Part shown: positions 34,768 through 43,600 of the stretch, piece by piece
Position numbering within the stretch: position 1 is the stretch's first letter
Layout of the letters: each line of letters begins with the position of its first letter
Source of the DNA: Nocardioides thalensis
Lineage (GTDB): Bacteria > Actinomycetota > Actinomycetes > Propionibacteriales > Nocardioidaceae
Direction of reading: 5' to 3'
Assembly (NCBI RefSeq): GCF_013410655.1
Contig: NZ_JACCFP010000001.1
Coordinates: forward strand, 930,001 to 994,000
DNA length: 64,000 bases
Notes under the pieces: generated by a model
What the model saw: only the letters and a program-made list of their open reading frames with translations
Database searches by the model: none
What the model was told of the DNA's origin: nothing
Translations under genes and position numbers: made by a program

Positions 34768-36281
34768 GCATCGCGCTGGAGGTCAAGGGCCTCGTCAAGC
34801 ACTACCCGGGCGTCAAGGCCCTCGACGGCGTCGACCTGGTCGTGCGCCAGCACGAGGTGCTCGGCCTCGCCGGCGAGAACGGCGCCGGGAAGTCGACCCT
34901 GCTGAAGGCGCTCGTCGGCCTCGTGAAGCCCGACGCTGGCGACATCTTCGTGCGCGGCGAGCGGGTGCGGCTGCGCAGCGTCGTCGACGCCGCCGACCAC
35001 GGCATCGGCATGGTGTTCCAGGAGCAGTCGCTCGTGCCCAACCTCACCGCCGCCGAGAACATCGTGCTCGGCTCCGAGGGTCCGGGCGTACGGCGCGGCG
35101 TCTACCGCTGGGAAGCGATGCGACGGATGGCGCAGGAGCAGCTCGACAAGATCGGCTCCGACATCGACCCGCTGGCGCGCACCGACTCGCTCTCCTTCGC
35201 CGAGCGGCAGATGGTCGAGATCGCGAAGGTGCTGCGCATCGAGCAGCGCAGCCAGCACCCGCCGGTGATCATCCTCGACGAGCCGACCTCGGTGCTCGAG
35301 TCGAAGGAGATCGAGACCCTCTTCCGCCAGGTGCGCCGCCTCCGCGAGTTCGCCTCGGTCGTCTTCGTCTCCCACCGTCTCGACGAGGTGCTCGACGTGT
35401 GCGACCGGGTCGCGGTGCTCCGCGGCGGCCAGTCGGTCGGTGAGGTCGATGCTTCGAGCGCGGTGCCGGCCGACCTGCACCGGATGATGATCGGGTCGAC
35501 CGGGTCGGAGGACCACTACCACGACACGGCCGCGCAGCGGCCCGACGAGCCGCTGCGGCCGATGCTCGAGGTGCGCGGCCTGTCGGGCAAGACGTTCAGC
35601 GACGTCGACCTCGACGTGCGCGCCGGCGAGATCGTCGGCATCGTCGGCGTCCACGGCTCCGGCCGCGAGGACGTCTGCCGCGCGCTGTTCGGCGCCGAGC
35701 CGACGACCGCGGGCGAGGTCACGCTCGACGGCAAGAAGCTCGACCTGTCCAACACCCGCGCCGCGTGCGCCGCCGGCATCGGCTACGTGCCGGCCGAGCG
35801 CAAGATCGAGGGCATGGTCGGGCCGATGTCCGTCGCCGAGAACATGACCCTCACCAAGCAGAAGGCCCGCTGCTCCGGCCCGCTGGTGTCGCCCAAGAAG
35901 CAGGCCAACGTCGTCGACCGCTGGATCGAGCGACTGTCGATCCGTACGCCGCACCGGGGCACCGCGATCCAGCGGCTCTCCGGCGGCAACCAGCAGAAGG
36001 TCGTGCTGGCGCGCTGGCTGGTGGGCGGCGACATCCGGCTGCTGCTGCTCGACCACCCGACCCGCGGCCTCGACATCGGCGCCCGCTCGGAGGTCTACCG
36101 GCTGATGCGCGAGCTCGCGAAGACCGGCGTCGCCACCGTCCTCCTCGCCGACAGCCTCGAGGAGGCGATCGGCATGGCCGACCGGATCATCGTGATGAGT
36201 GACGGCCGGGTGACCACCGAGGTCGGCTGCCCCTCGGGCGACAAGCCGACGCCCCTCGACCTCGTCAAGGAGATGGTCTGA
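34764..36281 (+). CDS. ABC sugar transporter ATPase, two ABC domains (RbsA-like)
   Basis: 505 residues from GTG 34764, overlapping the permease stop as GTGA. Domain 1: Walker A GENGAGKST, Walker B VIILDEPTSVLE. Domain 2: P-loop-like VHGSGREDVC, signature LSGGNQQK and Walker B LLLLDHPTRGLD, where histidine replaces the catalytic glutamate. A weakened second site is common in this class, but the His is notable since the paralogue at 7727-9229 keeps Glu. It energises the importer of this operon. Confidence 0.92.
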   Translation: MSIALEVKGLVKHYPGVKALDGVDLVVRQHEVLGLAGENGAGKSTLLKALVGLVKPDAGDIFVRGERVRLRSVVDAADHGIGMVFQEQSLVPNLTAAENIVLGSEGPGVRRGVYRWEAMRRMAQEQLDKIGSDIDPLARTDSLSFAERQMVEIAKVLRIEQRSQHPPVIILDEPTSVLESKEIETLFRQVRRLREFASVVFVSHRLDEVLDVCDRVAVLRGGQSVGEVDASSAVPADLHRMMIGSTGSEDHYHDTAAQRPDEPLRPMLEVRGLSGKTFSDVDLDVRAGEIVGIVGVHGSGREDVCRALFGAEPTTAGEVTLDGKKLDLSNTRAACAAGIGYVPAERKIEGMVGPMSVAENMTLTKQKARCSGPLVSPKKQANVVDRWIERLSIRTPHRGTAIQRLSGGNQQKVVLARWLVGGDIRLLLLDHPTRGLDIGARSEVYRLMRELAKTGVATVLLADSLEEAIGMADRIIVMSDGRVTTEVGCPSGDKPTPLDLVKEMV

Positions 36282-36283
36282 GA

Positions 36284-37279
36284 ATGACGACCCCCGTCAT
36301 CGCCACGCCCGACGTGGCGGTCGGCGCCGGCCCGGGCGCCCCGACCGTCCGGCAGCGGCTCACGTCGTTCATGCCGGTCATCGCGCTGGTGGCGCTGCTC
36401 GCGGCGCTCACCATCGTCGACCCGGACTTCCTGACCCAGCGCAGCCTGACCGCCGCGGCGCGGACCTCGTCGCCGCTGATCGTGCTCGCCGCGGGCGCGA
36501 CGCTGGTCGTGCTCTGCGGCGGCATCGACCTGTCCATCGCGGCCCTGGCGTCGCTCTCGACGGTCTTCTTCGCGCTGTGGCTGCCGGACCTCGGCACGCT
36601 GACGACCCCTGCCGTGATCGCGGTCGCGGGCGCCTTCGGTGCCGTGCAGGGCATCGCCCACGTGGTGCTGCGGATCCCGTCGTTCATCGTGACGCTCGGC
36701 GGGATGAGCATCTTCTCCGCCGTCGCCCTCGTCGTCTCCGACGCCGGGCCGGTGCGGGTGGCCGACCGCGACGCCACCTCCTGGCTCTCGATGTACGTCG
36801 CCGGCTACGTCCCCGTGGCGTTCGCGGTCGCGATCGTCGTGGTCGCCGTGATCGCGCTGGTGCTGCGGGCCACGCCGCTCCAGAGCTGGATCACCGCGAC
36901 CGGCTACTCCGAGTCCGCCGCCCGTCTCGCCGGCACGCCGGTCGACCTGGTCAAGGTGGGCGCATTCACCGTCTCGGGCGCGTGTGCCGGCCTCGCCGCG
37001 ATCATGCTCGTCTCGCGCAACTTCAGCGGCAGCCCGACCATGGCCGACAACCTGCTGCTGCCCGCCGTCGCCGCCATCGTCGTCGGCGGCACCGCGATCA
37101 CCGGCGGCCACGGCAGCCTCTGGCGCAGCCTCGCCGGCGCCCTCGTCGTCACGCTCCTGCGCGTGGGGCTCCCGATCGTGGGCGTGCCGTCGGCGTACGA
37201 GCAGATCCTCTACGGCGCGATCATCGTCGCCGCCGTCGCCCTGACCCTCGACCGCTCGAAGGTGCTGACCATCAAGTAG
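36284..37279 (+). CDS. ABC sugar transporter permease (RbsC-like)
   Basis: 331 residues. Membrane permease with GATLVVLCGGIDLSIAALAS, LRIPSFIVTLGGMSIFSA, ATGYSESAARLAG and GGTAITGGHGSLWRSLAG. It begins two bases after the ATPase stop. The first 25 residues are a flexible Pro/Ala/Gly segment. Second permease of the importer; the charged C-terminus (DRSKVLTIK) is cytoplasmic. Confidence 0.9.
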   Translation: MTTPVIATPDVAVGAGPGAPTVRQRLTSFMPVIALVALLAALTIVDPDFLTQRSLTAAARTSSPLIVLAAGATLVVLCGGIDLSIAALASLSTVFFALWLPDLGTLTTPAVIAVAGAFGAVQGIAHVVLRIPSFIVTLGGMSIFSAVALVVSDAGPVRVADRDATSWLSMYVAGYVPVAFAVAIVVVAVIALVLRATPLQSWITATGYSESAARLAGTPVDLVKVGAFTVSGACAGLAAIMLVSRNFSGSPTMADNLLLPAVAAIVVGGTAITGGHGSLWRSLAGALVVTLLRVGLPIVGVPSAYEQILYGAIIVAAVALTLDRSKVLTIK

Positions 37280-37335
37280 CCGACCCCGATCCCGACGCCC
37301 CCCGACGTACGAACGCCAAGGAAGACACAGACACC

Positions 37336-38838
37336 ATGACCACCACCGTCAGCAACGATGCCGCCCTCCTCCCCGCCGTCCGCTCCTTCCTCTCCTCGCC
37401 CAAGCAGCTGCTGATCGCCGGCGACTGGGTCGACGCCGCCGACGGCAAGACGTTCGGCACCATCAACCCGTCCAGCGAGGAGGAGCTGGTCCGGGTCTCC
37501 CAGGCGTCTGCCACCGACGTGGACCGCGCCGTGAAGGCCGCGCGCACCGCGTTCGAGGCCGGCTCGCCGTGGTCGAAGATGAGCCCGCGCGAGCGCTCGC
37601 ACCTGCTGTGGCGCATCGGCGACCTCATCGACGAGCGCGCCGAGGAGTTCGCCCAGCTCGAGTCGCTCGACAACGGCAAGAGCCTCGCGTCCGCCCGCGG
37701 CGACGTGGGCGTGGCCGCCGAGCTGTTCCGCTACTTCGCCGGGTGGGCCACCAAGATGGAGGGCACCACGATCCCGATGTCGGTGCCCGGGCGCGACTTC
37801 CACGCCTACACCCGGCGCGAGCCGATCGGCGTCGTCGCCGGCATCGTGCCGTGGAACTTCCCGCTGACCATGGCCTGCTTCAAGGTCATCCCGGCGATCA
37901 CCGCTGGCAACACGGTGGTGCTCAAGCCCGCCGAGCAGACGCCGCTGACCGCGCTCCGGCTCGGTGAGCTGCTGCTCGAGGCCGGCGTGCCCGCAGGCGT
38001 CGTCAACGTGCTGCCCGGGTACGGCGACGCGGGCGCCGCGCTGGTCGACCACGCCGGCGTCGACAAGGTCGCCTTCACCGGCAGCACCGAGGTCGGCAAG
38101 AAGATCGCGGCCGGCGCCTCGAAGAACCTGAAGAAGGTCTCGCTCGAGCTCGGCGGCAAGGCGCCCAACATCATCTTCGACGACGCCGACCTCGACGCGG
38201 CGATCGCGGGCGCGGCCCTCGCCGGCTACTTCAACGAGGGCCAGTGCTGCGTCAACGGCTCGCGCCTCTACGTGCAGCGCGGGGTCTTCGACCAGGTGGT
38301 CGAGGGCGTCGCCGCGGCGGCGAAGGCGATCACCGTCGGCGACGCGTTCGACCCCGCCACGACGATGGGCCCGCTGGTCTCCCAGGAGCAGCACGAGAAG
38401 GTGATGGGCTACGTCCGCGGCGCCGTCGCCGACGGCGCGACCCTGACCGCCGGCAGCCCCGACCCGGCCAAGGACCGCGGCTACTTCTTCTCCCCGACGC
38501 TCATCACCGACGTCACCGAGGACATGGCCGTGCAGACCGACGAGATCTTCGGCCCCGTCATCACCGCCATCCCGTTCGACACCGAGGACGAGGTCGTCGC
38601 CGCGGCCAACAACACCGTCTACGGTCTCGCCGCCGGCGTGTGGTCCAAGGACCTCGGCACGGCCCACCGCGTGGGCGGCAAGCTCCGCGCCGGCACGGTG
38701 TGGCTCAACACTTGGCACGCCGACGACGTCACCCTGCCGCGCGGTGGCTACAAGCAGTCCGGATGGGGCCGTGAGCTCGGCTCGTTCGGCCTCGACGACT
38801 ACACCGAGCTCAAGACGGTCATCGCCGAGCTGCGATGA
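37336..38838 (+). CDS. Aldehyde dehydrogenase family protein
   Basis: 500 residues of the NAD(P)-dependent ALDH superfamily. Catalytic features are complete: the general base Glu271 in LELGGKAPN, and FNEGQCCVNG with the nucleophile Cys305; the cofactor motif FTGSTEVGKKI precedes them. ATG 37336 with AAGGA 12 bases upstream. In this operon it may oxidise an aldehyde from sugar acid breakdown, or an aldehyde made outside the cell by the copper oxidase at 40656. Substrate is not evident. It overlaps eda as ATGA. Confidence 0.93.
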   Translation: MTTTVSNDAALLPAVRSFLSSPKQLLIAGDWVDAADGKTFGTINPSSEEELVRVSQASATDVDRAVKAARTAFEAGSPWSKMSPRERSHLLWRIGDLIDERAEEFAQLESLDNGKSLASARGDVGVAAELFRYFAGWATKMEGTTIPMSVPGRDFHAYTRREPIGVVAGIVPWNFPLTMACFKVIPAITAGNTVVLKPAEQTPLTALRLGELLLEAGVPAGVVNVLPGYGDAGAALVDHAGVDKVAFTGSTEVGKKIAAGASKNLKKVSLELGGKAPNIIFDDADLDAAIAGAALAGYFNEGQCCVNGSRLYVQRGVFDQVVEGVAAAAKAITVGDAFDPATTMGPLVSQEQHEKVMGYVRGAVADGATLTAGSPDPAKDRGYFFSPTLITDVTEDMAVQTDEIFGPVITAIPFDTEDEVVAAANNTVYGLAAGVWSKDLGTAHRVGGKLRAGTVWLNTWHADDVTLPRGGYKQSGWGRELGSFGLDDYTELKTVIAELR

Positions 38839-39464
38839 CCGGAGCCCACGTTCTGGAGCCGCACCGGGTCGTCCCGGTCGTCGTACTGCACGACGCCGGA
38901 TCAGCCGGCGACCTCGGTGCGGCTCTAGCCTCCGGCGGCCTGCCGGTGGCCGAGGTGACGTTCCGGACCGCGGCGGCACCCGACGCGCTGCGGACGTTGG
39001 CGGAGCGCGGCGACCTGCTGGTGGGCGCGGGCACGGTGCTCACGCCCGACCAGGTCGATATCGCCCACGACTGCGGCGCCCGCTTCGTCGTCTCGCCCGG
39101 CCTCAGCGCCGACGTCGTACGGCGCTGCCAGGAGATCGGGATGCCGGTGCTGCCGGGCACGAGCACGGCCACCGAGATCATGCGGGCGCTGGAGCTCGGG
39201 GTCGGCACCGTGAAGTTCTTCCCCGCCGAGCAGTGCGGGGGAGTGGGGATGCTGAAGGCGCTGTCGGCGGCGTTCCCGGACGTGCGGTTCGTGCCGACCG
39301 GTGGCATCGCCGCCGACTCCGCCGCCGCCTACCTGGACCTGCCCCCGGTGCTCGCCGTCGGCGGCAGCTGGATGGTCCCGCCGGACCTGGTCCGGCAGGG
39401 GCGCTGGGACGAGGTGGCCGCGCTCTGCGCGGAGACCGTCGCCCGGCTCCCCCCGAGCCCGTGA
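38835..39464 (+). CDS. eda: 2-keto-3-deoxy-6-phosphogluconate aldolase (Eda)
   Basis: 209 residues, class I aldolase TIM barrel. The catalytic residues are present: Glu40 in VAEVTFRTAAAPDAL and Schiff-base Lys127 in GTVKFFPAE; phosphate-binding VPTGGI is also seen. It cleaves KDPG to pyruvate and glyceraldehyde 3-phosphate, ending the pathway started by KduI, KduD and KdgK. Translationally coupled to the aldehyde dehydrogenase. Confidence 0.93.
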   Translation: MTGAHVLEPHRVVPVVVLHDAGSAGDLGAALASGGLPVAEVTFRTAAAPDALRTLAERGDLLVGAGTVLTPDQVDIAHDCGARFVVSPGLSADVVRRCQEIGMPVLPGTSTATEIMRALELGVGTVKFFPAEQCGGVGMLKALSAAFPDVRFVPTGGIAADSAAAYLDLPPVLAVGGSWMVPPDLVRQGRWDEVAALCAETVARLPPSP

Positions 39465-39474
39465 GGACGGCACC

Positions 39475-40527
39475 ATGATCGAGATCCGGCCCGCCGGCGA
39501 GTGCGACTTCGACGTCGTCGCGCTGGGCGAGGTGATGCTCCGCCTGGACCCGGGGGAGCAGCGGATCCGCACCGCCCGGCGCTTCGACGTGTGGGAGGGC
39601 GGCGGCGAGTACAACGTCGCGCGTGCCCTGAGCAGCGTGTTCGGGCTCCGCGCGAGCGCCGTCACCGCCCTGGTCGACAACGAGGTGGGCCGCCTGATCG
39701 AGGGCCTGGTCCGCCAGGGCGGCGTCGACACCTCGCTCATCCAGTGGGTGCCGTTCGACGGCATCGGCCGGCGTGCCCGGAACGGGATCAACTTCACCGA
39801 GCGCGGGTTCGGCGTCCGCGCCGCGCTCGGCGTCTCCGACCGCGCCGGTACGGCGATCAGCAACCTGCCGCCCGGCGCCGTGGACTGGGACGACCTCTTC
39901 GGTCGCCGCGGTGTGCGTTGGCTCCACACCGGCGGGGTGTTCGCCGGCCTCTCGGAGCACTCCGCGGACGTGGCGGAGGAGGCGATGGCGGCGGCCCACC
40001 GGCACGGCACGGTCGTCTCCTACGACACCAACTACCGCCCCAGCCTCTGGGTGGACCGCGGCGGGCCGGAGAGCGCTCGCGAGGTCAACCTCAGGCTCGC
40101 ACCGCACGTCGACGTACTCATCGGCAACGCCTCGGACTTCTCCGCCGAGCCTGCCCAGGACTTCGCGACCGCGGCGCCGGCACTCGCCGAGCGGATGCCG
40201 TGGCTGGAGGTCATCGCGTCGACACGGCGCACCGTGCACTCCGCCAGCGACAACGACTGGCAGGGGGTCGCCTGGTCGCCCGGAACGGGGGTCGTGACCT
40301 CGACCGCCCGCGACCACCTCGCGGTCCTCGACCGCGTCGGCGGCGGCGACGGGTTCGCCTCCGGCCTGCTCTACGGCCTGTTGCACGGGGAGGACCTCGC
40401 CGCCGCGGTGGAGCTCGGTGCGGCCCACGGCGCCCTCGCCATGACGACCCCGGGCGACGCCTCGATGGCGACCCTCGCCGAGGTCCGAGCCCTGGCCGAC
40501 GGCGGCACCGCCGGCGTCCGCCGCTAG
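39475..40527 (+). CDS. kdgK: 2-keto-3-deoxygluconate kinase (PfkB family)
   Basis: 350 residues of the ribokinase/PfkB family. ATG 39475 with GAGGA seven bases upstream. GEVMLRLDPGEQRIRTA and the Gly-rich EGGGEYNVARALS form the substrate end; the ATP end has DRVGGGDGFASGLLYG with catalytic base Asp292 (GGGD instead of the usual GAGD). Together with kduI, kduD and eda it completes conversion of ketodeoxyuronate to central metabolites, which supports 2-keto-3-deoxygluconate as substrate. Last gene of the operon; no terminator hairpin is visible after it. Confidence 0.9.
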   Translation: MIEIRPAGECDFDVVALGEVMLRLDPGEQRIRTARRFDVWEGGGEYNVARALSSVFGLRASAVTALVDNEVGRLIEGLVRQGGVDTSLIQWVPFDGIGRRARNGINFTERGFGVRAALGVSDRAGTAISNLPPGAVDWDDLFGRRGVRWLHTGGVFAGLSEHSADVAEEAMAAAHRHGTVVSYDTNYRPSLWVDRGGPESAREVNLRLAPHVDVLIGNASDFSAEPAQDFATAAPALAERMPWLEVIASTRRTVHSASDNDWQGVAWSPGTGVVTSTARDHLAVLDRVGGGDGFASGLLYGLLHGEDLAAAVELGAAHGALAMTTPGDASMATLAEVRALADGGTAGVRR

Positions 40528-40534
40528 TTCCGAG

Positions 40535-40550
40535 GTTCAGATACGTGAAC
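40535..40550. promoter_or_regulatory. Predicted IclR operator 3
   Basis: GTTCA-GATACG-TGAAC, perfect 5-6-5 palindrome, extended by a G/C pair on each side, just after kdgK and before the oxidase promoter. Confidence 0.72.
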
Positions 40551-40564
40551 CAGATATCCAAATG

Positions 40565-40580
40565 GTTCACAAATCTGGAC
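40565..40580. promoter_or_regulatory. Predicted IclR operator 4
   Basis: GTTCA-CAAATC-TGGAC, nine of ten arm positions pair. It is 30 bp (about three helical turns) from operator 3 and ends seven bases before the -35 box of the oxidase promoter. Confidence 0.6.
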
Positions 40581-40587
40581 ATAGTTC

Positions 40588-40616
40588 TTGATAACGGTGT
40601 GACCGGCGTCATACGG
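40588..40616 (+). promoter_or_regulatory. Predicted promoter of the oxidase gene
   Basis: TTGATA (40588-40593), 17-bp spacer, then ATACGG (40611-40616; TACGGT is offset by one). The spacer holds TGTGA-N6-TCATA, a CRP/GlxR-like site in the same position as in the kduI promoter. Confidence 0.55.
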
Positions 40617-40655
40617 TGCCGGAGATCGCCTCGCCCGAGCCAAAGGGATTTGAAG

Positions 40656-43600
40656 ATGAACGTGCCGCGCAGGTCAGTCCGCAGCCGAGTCGCCCGGCGG
40701 TCCCGCCGATCGCTCGCCCACCTCGTCGCGCTCCTGGCAGCGCTGGTCGTCGCGCTGCCGGTGATCCTCGGCGCGACCGCCGCGCCGGCCGCGGCGGCCG
40801 ACGACGACGTCCTCCGAGTGCTGCTCTTCTACAAGCCCAACTTCCACGCCTCGCACGTGCAGGCGCGGCAGGCGGTCAACGAGCTCGCCGCCGACCTCGC
40901 GACCGAGTACGGCCAGACGCTCGAGGTCCAGGAGACCGAGAACGCGGCGGCGTTCACCACCGAGAACCTCGCGACGATGGACGCGGTCGTGTTCGCCCAG
41001 ACCGGTGGCGTGCTGTTCGACCAGGCCCAGCGCTCCGCGCTCGAGGCCTACATCCGCGGCGGCGGCGGCTACATGGGCATGCACTACGCCGGGTGGTCCG
41101 TCGGCCAGAGCGAGCACGACGTCAACCCGTTCTACCGGCGCCTGGTCGGCGCGATGTCGGAGGGCCACCCGGAGAACCCCGCGGTCCGCCCGGGCCGGGT
41201 CGTCGTCTCCGACGCGTCGCACCCGCTGACCGCCGGCCTCCCGTCCGACTTCACCCGCAGCGACGAGTGGTACGACTGGACCGTCAACCCCGCGCCCAAC
41301 GTGCGCACCCTGCTCGAGGCCGACGAGTCGTCGTACGGCATGGGCCGCCAGGGCTCCTCCCACCCGATCACCTGGTGCCAGGAGATCGACGCGGGCCGGT
41401 CCTGGTACACCGGCATGGGCCACGAGGGCACGGCGTACTCCGAGCCGGTGATCCGCACCCAGATGCGCAACGGCCTCGCCTACGCCGCTGGCCTCCTCCC
41501 GGCCGACTGCTCGCCGCCGGCCAAGGACCAGCACGGCGCCTGGAGCGGCGTCACCCCGTGGCCGCTGATGCCCATCAACATGGCGCTCACCGCCGACGGC
41601 GAGGTGCAGTCCTTCGGCAGTGTCTCGTCCGGCTGCACCGACGGCACCCCGTTCGACTGGACCGGCAACAGCTGCATCTCCCAGGGCGGCCAGATGGAGT
41701 TCGACGTCTGGGACCCGTCTGTGCCGCGGACTCTCCAGAACCTGCACGACGGCCTGCACGAGAACCACACCTACACCGATCTCTTCTGCTCGATGCAGGT
41801 GCAGAGCCCGGCCACCGGCGACACGCTGACGGTCGGCGGTGACGACGGCCTGGGAGGCAACGCGCCCAACGACGCGGCGATCGGCGTGACCAGCTACAAC
41901 CGCCGCGACGGCATGCAGAACGAGGCGCCGATGAACTACCCGCGCTGGTACCCGACCGGCACCACGATGCCCGACGGCAGCGTGGTCGTGCAGGGCGGCA
42001 GCCTCCGCGGCGGCCCGGGCGGTCCCGGCGTGCTGACGCCCGAGATCCGCACCCCCGACGAGGGCTCCGGCTGGAAGCTGCTCGAGGGCGCCAAGAGCTC
42101 CGTCGCGTACGGCGACGGCGGCGCCGACCACGAGGGCCAGGACGAGAACCGCTGGTGGTATCCGCGCGCCTTCGTCGCGCCGGGCAGCGGCAACCTGTTC
42201 AACATCACCGGCACCCAGATGTACGAGCTCGACCCGAGCGGAGACGGTGAGCTGACCCTGCGCGGGACCCTGCCCGCCAACATCTCCAACCAGGGCAGCC
42301 TCGGCAACCCGGTCGGCGCCACCTCCACGGCCGCGATGTACCGGCCGGGCAAGATCCTCCAGGTCGGCGGCGGCTGGTGGGCCAACGGCGGCGGCCCCGC
42401 CGGGGCCCGCGCCGGCTTCACCGTCGACATCACCGGCGGTACGGCGAACCCGGTCATCGAGGCCACCGAGCCGATGGAGTTCCAGCGCCACTGGGCGACC
42501 GCGACCGTGCTGCCCGACGGCGACGTGCTCGTCACCGGCGGCAGCCGCGACAACAACGGCAACGGCGGCTACGTCACCACGCCGGAGATCTGGGACCCGG
42601 ACACGGGCGAGTGGACGACCGTCGAGGTGCCCTACGAGCACGCCCGGCTCTACCACTCCACCGCGCTGCTCCTGCCCGACGGCCGCGTGATGATCGGCGG
42701 CGGCGGTGCGCCCGGTCCGCGCAACTACACCGACGTCGAGTACTACTCCCCGTCGTACCTCTTCGACGGCGACCAGCCGGCCGTGCGTCCGGAGATCACC
42801 GCGGCGCCGGGCAAGATCGGCTACAACGGCACGTTCGACATCTCCACGTCGACCGACGTCTCCCGCGTCACGCTGGTCCGCAACGGCTCGGTGACCCACG
42901 GGTTCAACAACGACCAGAACTTCCAGGACCTGGAGTTCACGCAGACCCCGGGCTCGGGCACGGTGTCGATCACCGCGCCGCAGGACGGCACCTACGCACC
43001 TCCGGGCGCCTACATGCTGTTCGTGTTCGACGAGGACGGCACACCGTCGGTGGCGAAGATCCTCGACATCGACCCCGAGGTCGAGATGGACGACCGCACC
43101 CCGCAGGTCGTCGACCAGTTCGAGTACCCGCGGCTGCCCGCCGAGTGGCGCTCGGCCAACCCGCCGATGGTCATCGACCTCGCGCCGGGCAGCGGCCGGA
43201 TGGCTCCGTGGGAGATCACCAGTGACGTCCAGATGGTCCGCGGCGCGTCCGCGGGCATGGGCGGGCTCGGCCTGACCGGCTATCACCTCGCCCTCGGCAA
43301 CGACGGTGCGATCGAGCGCACCCTGCGCGGCCTCGACCCGGGGCGCGACTACCGCGTCTCCCTGCGCTACGCCCGTGACAGCCGCGCGGCCTCCGGCGCC
43401 GGTGACGGTACGGCGCAGCTGGCCGTCGGGTCGCTGGACACCGCGATCACGGCGACCGCCGCGGACAACAGCAACGTGGTCCCGTTCGAGACCTATGTCG
43501 GCACGTTCACCGCGTCCGCGCGCTCGGAGACCCTGAGCATCACCGGGCCCGGCACGGGCGCCGGCCTGGTGATCGACGACCTCGTCGTCGTCGGCGCCGA

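Noticed and set aside
39501..40655. Upstream extension of the oxidase reading frame to 39501
   Set aside because: It overlaps kdgK in another frame and has no protein-like sequence; ATG 40656 has a ribosome site and a signal peptide right after it.
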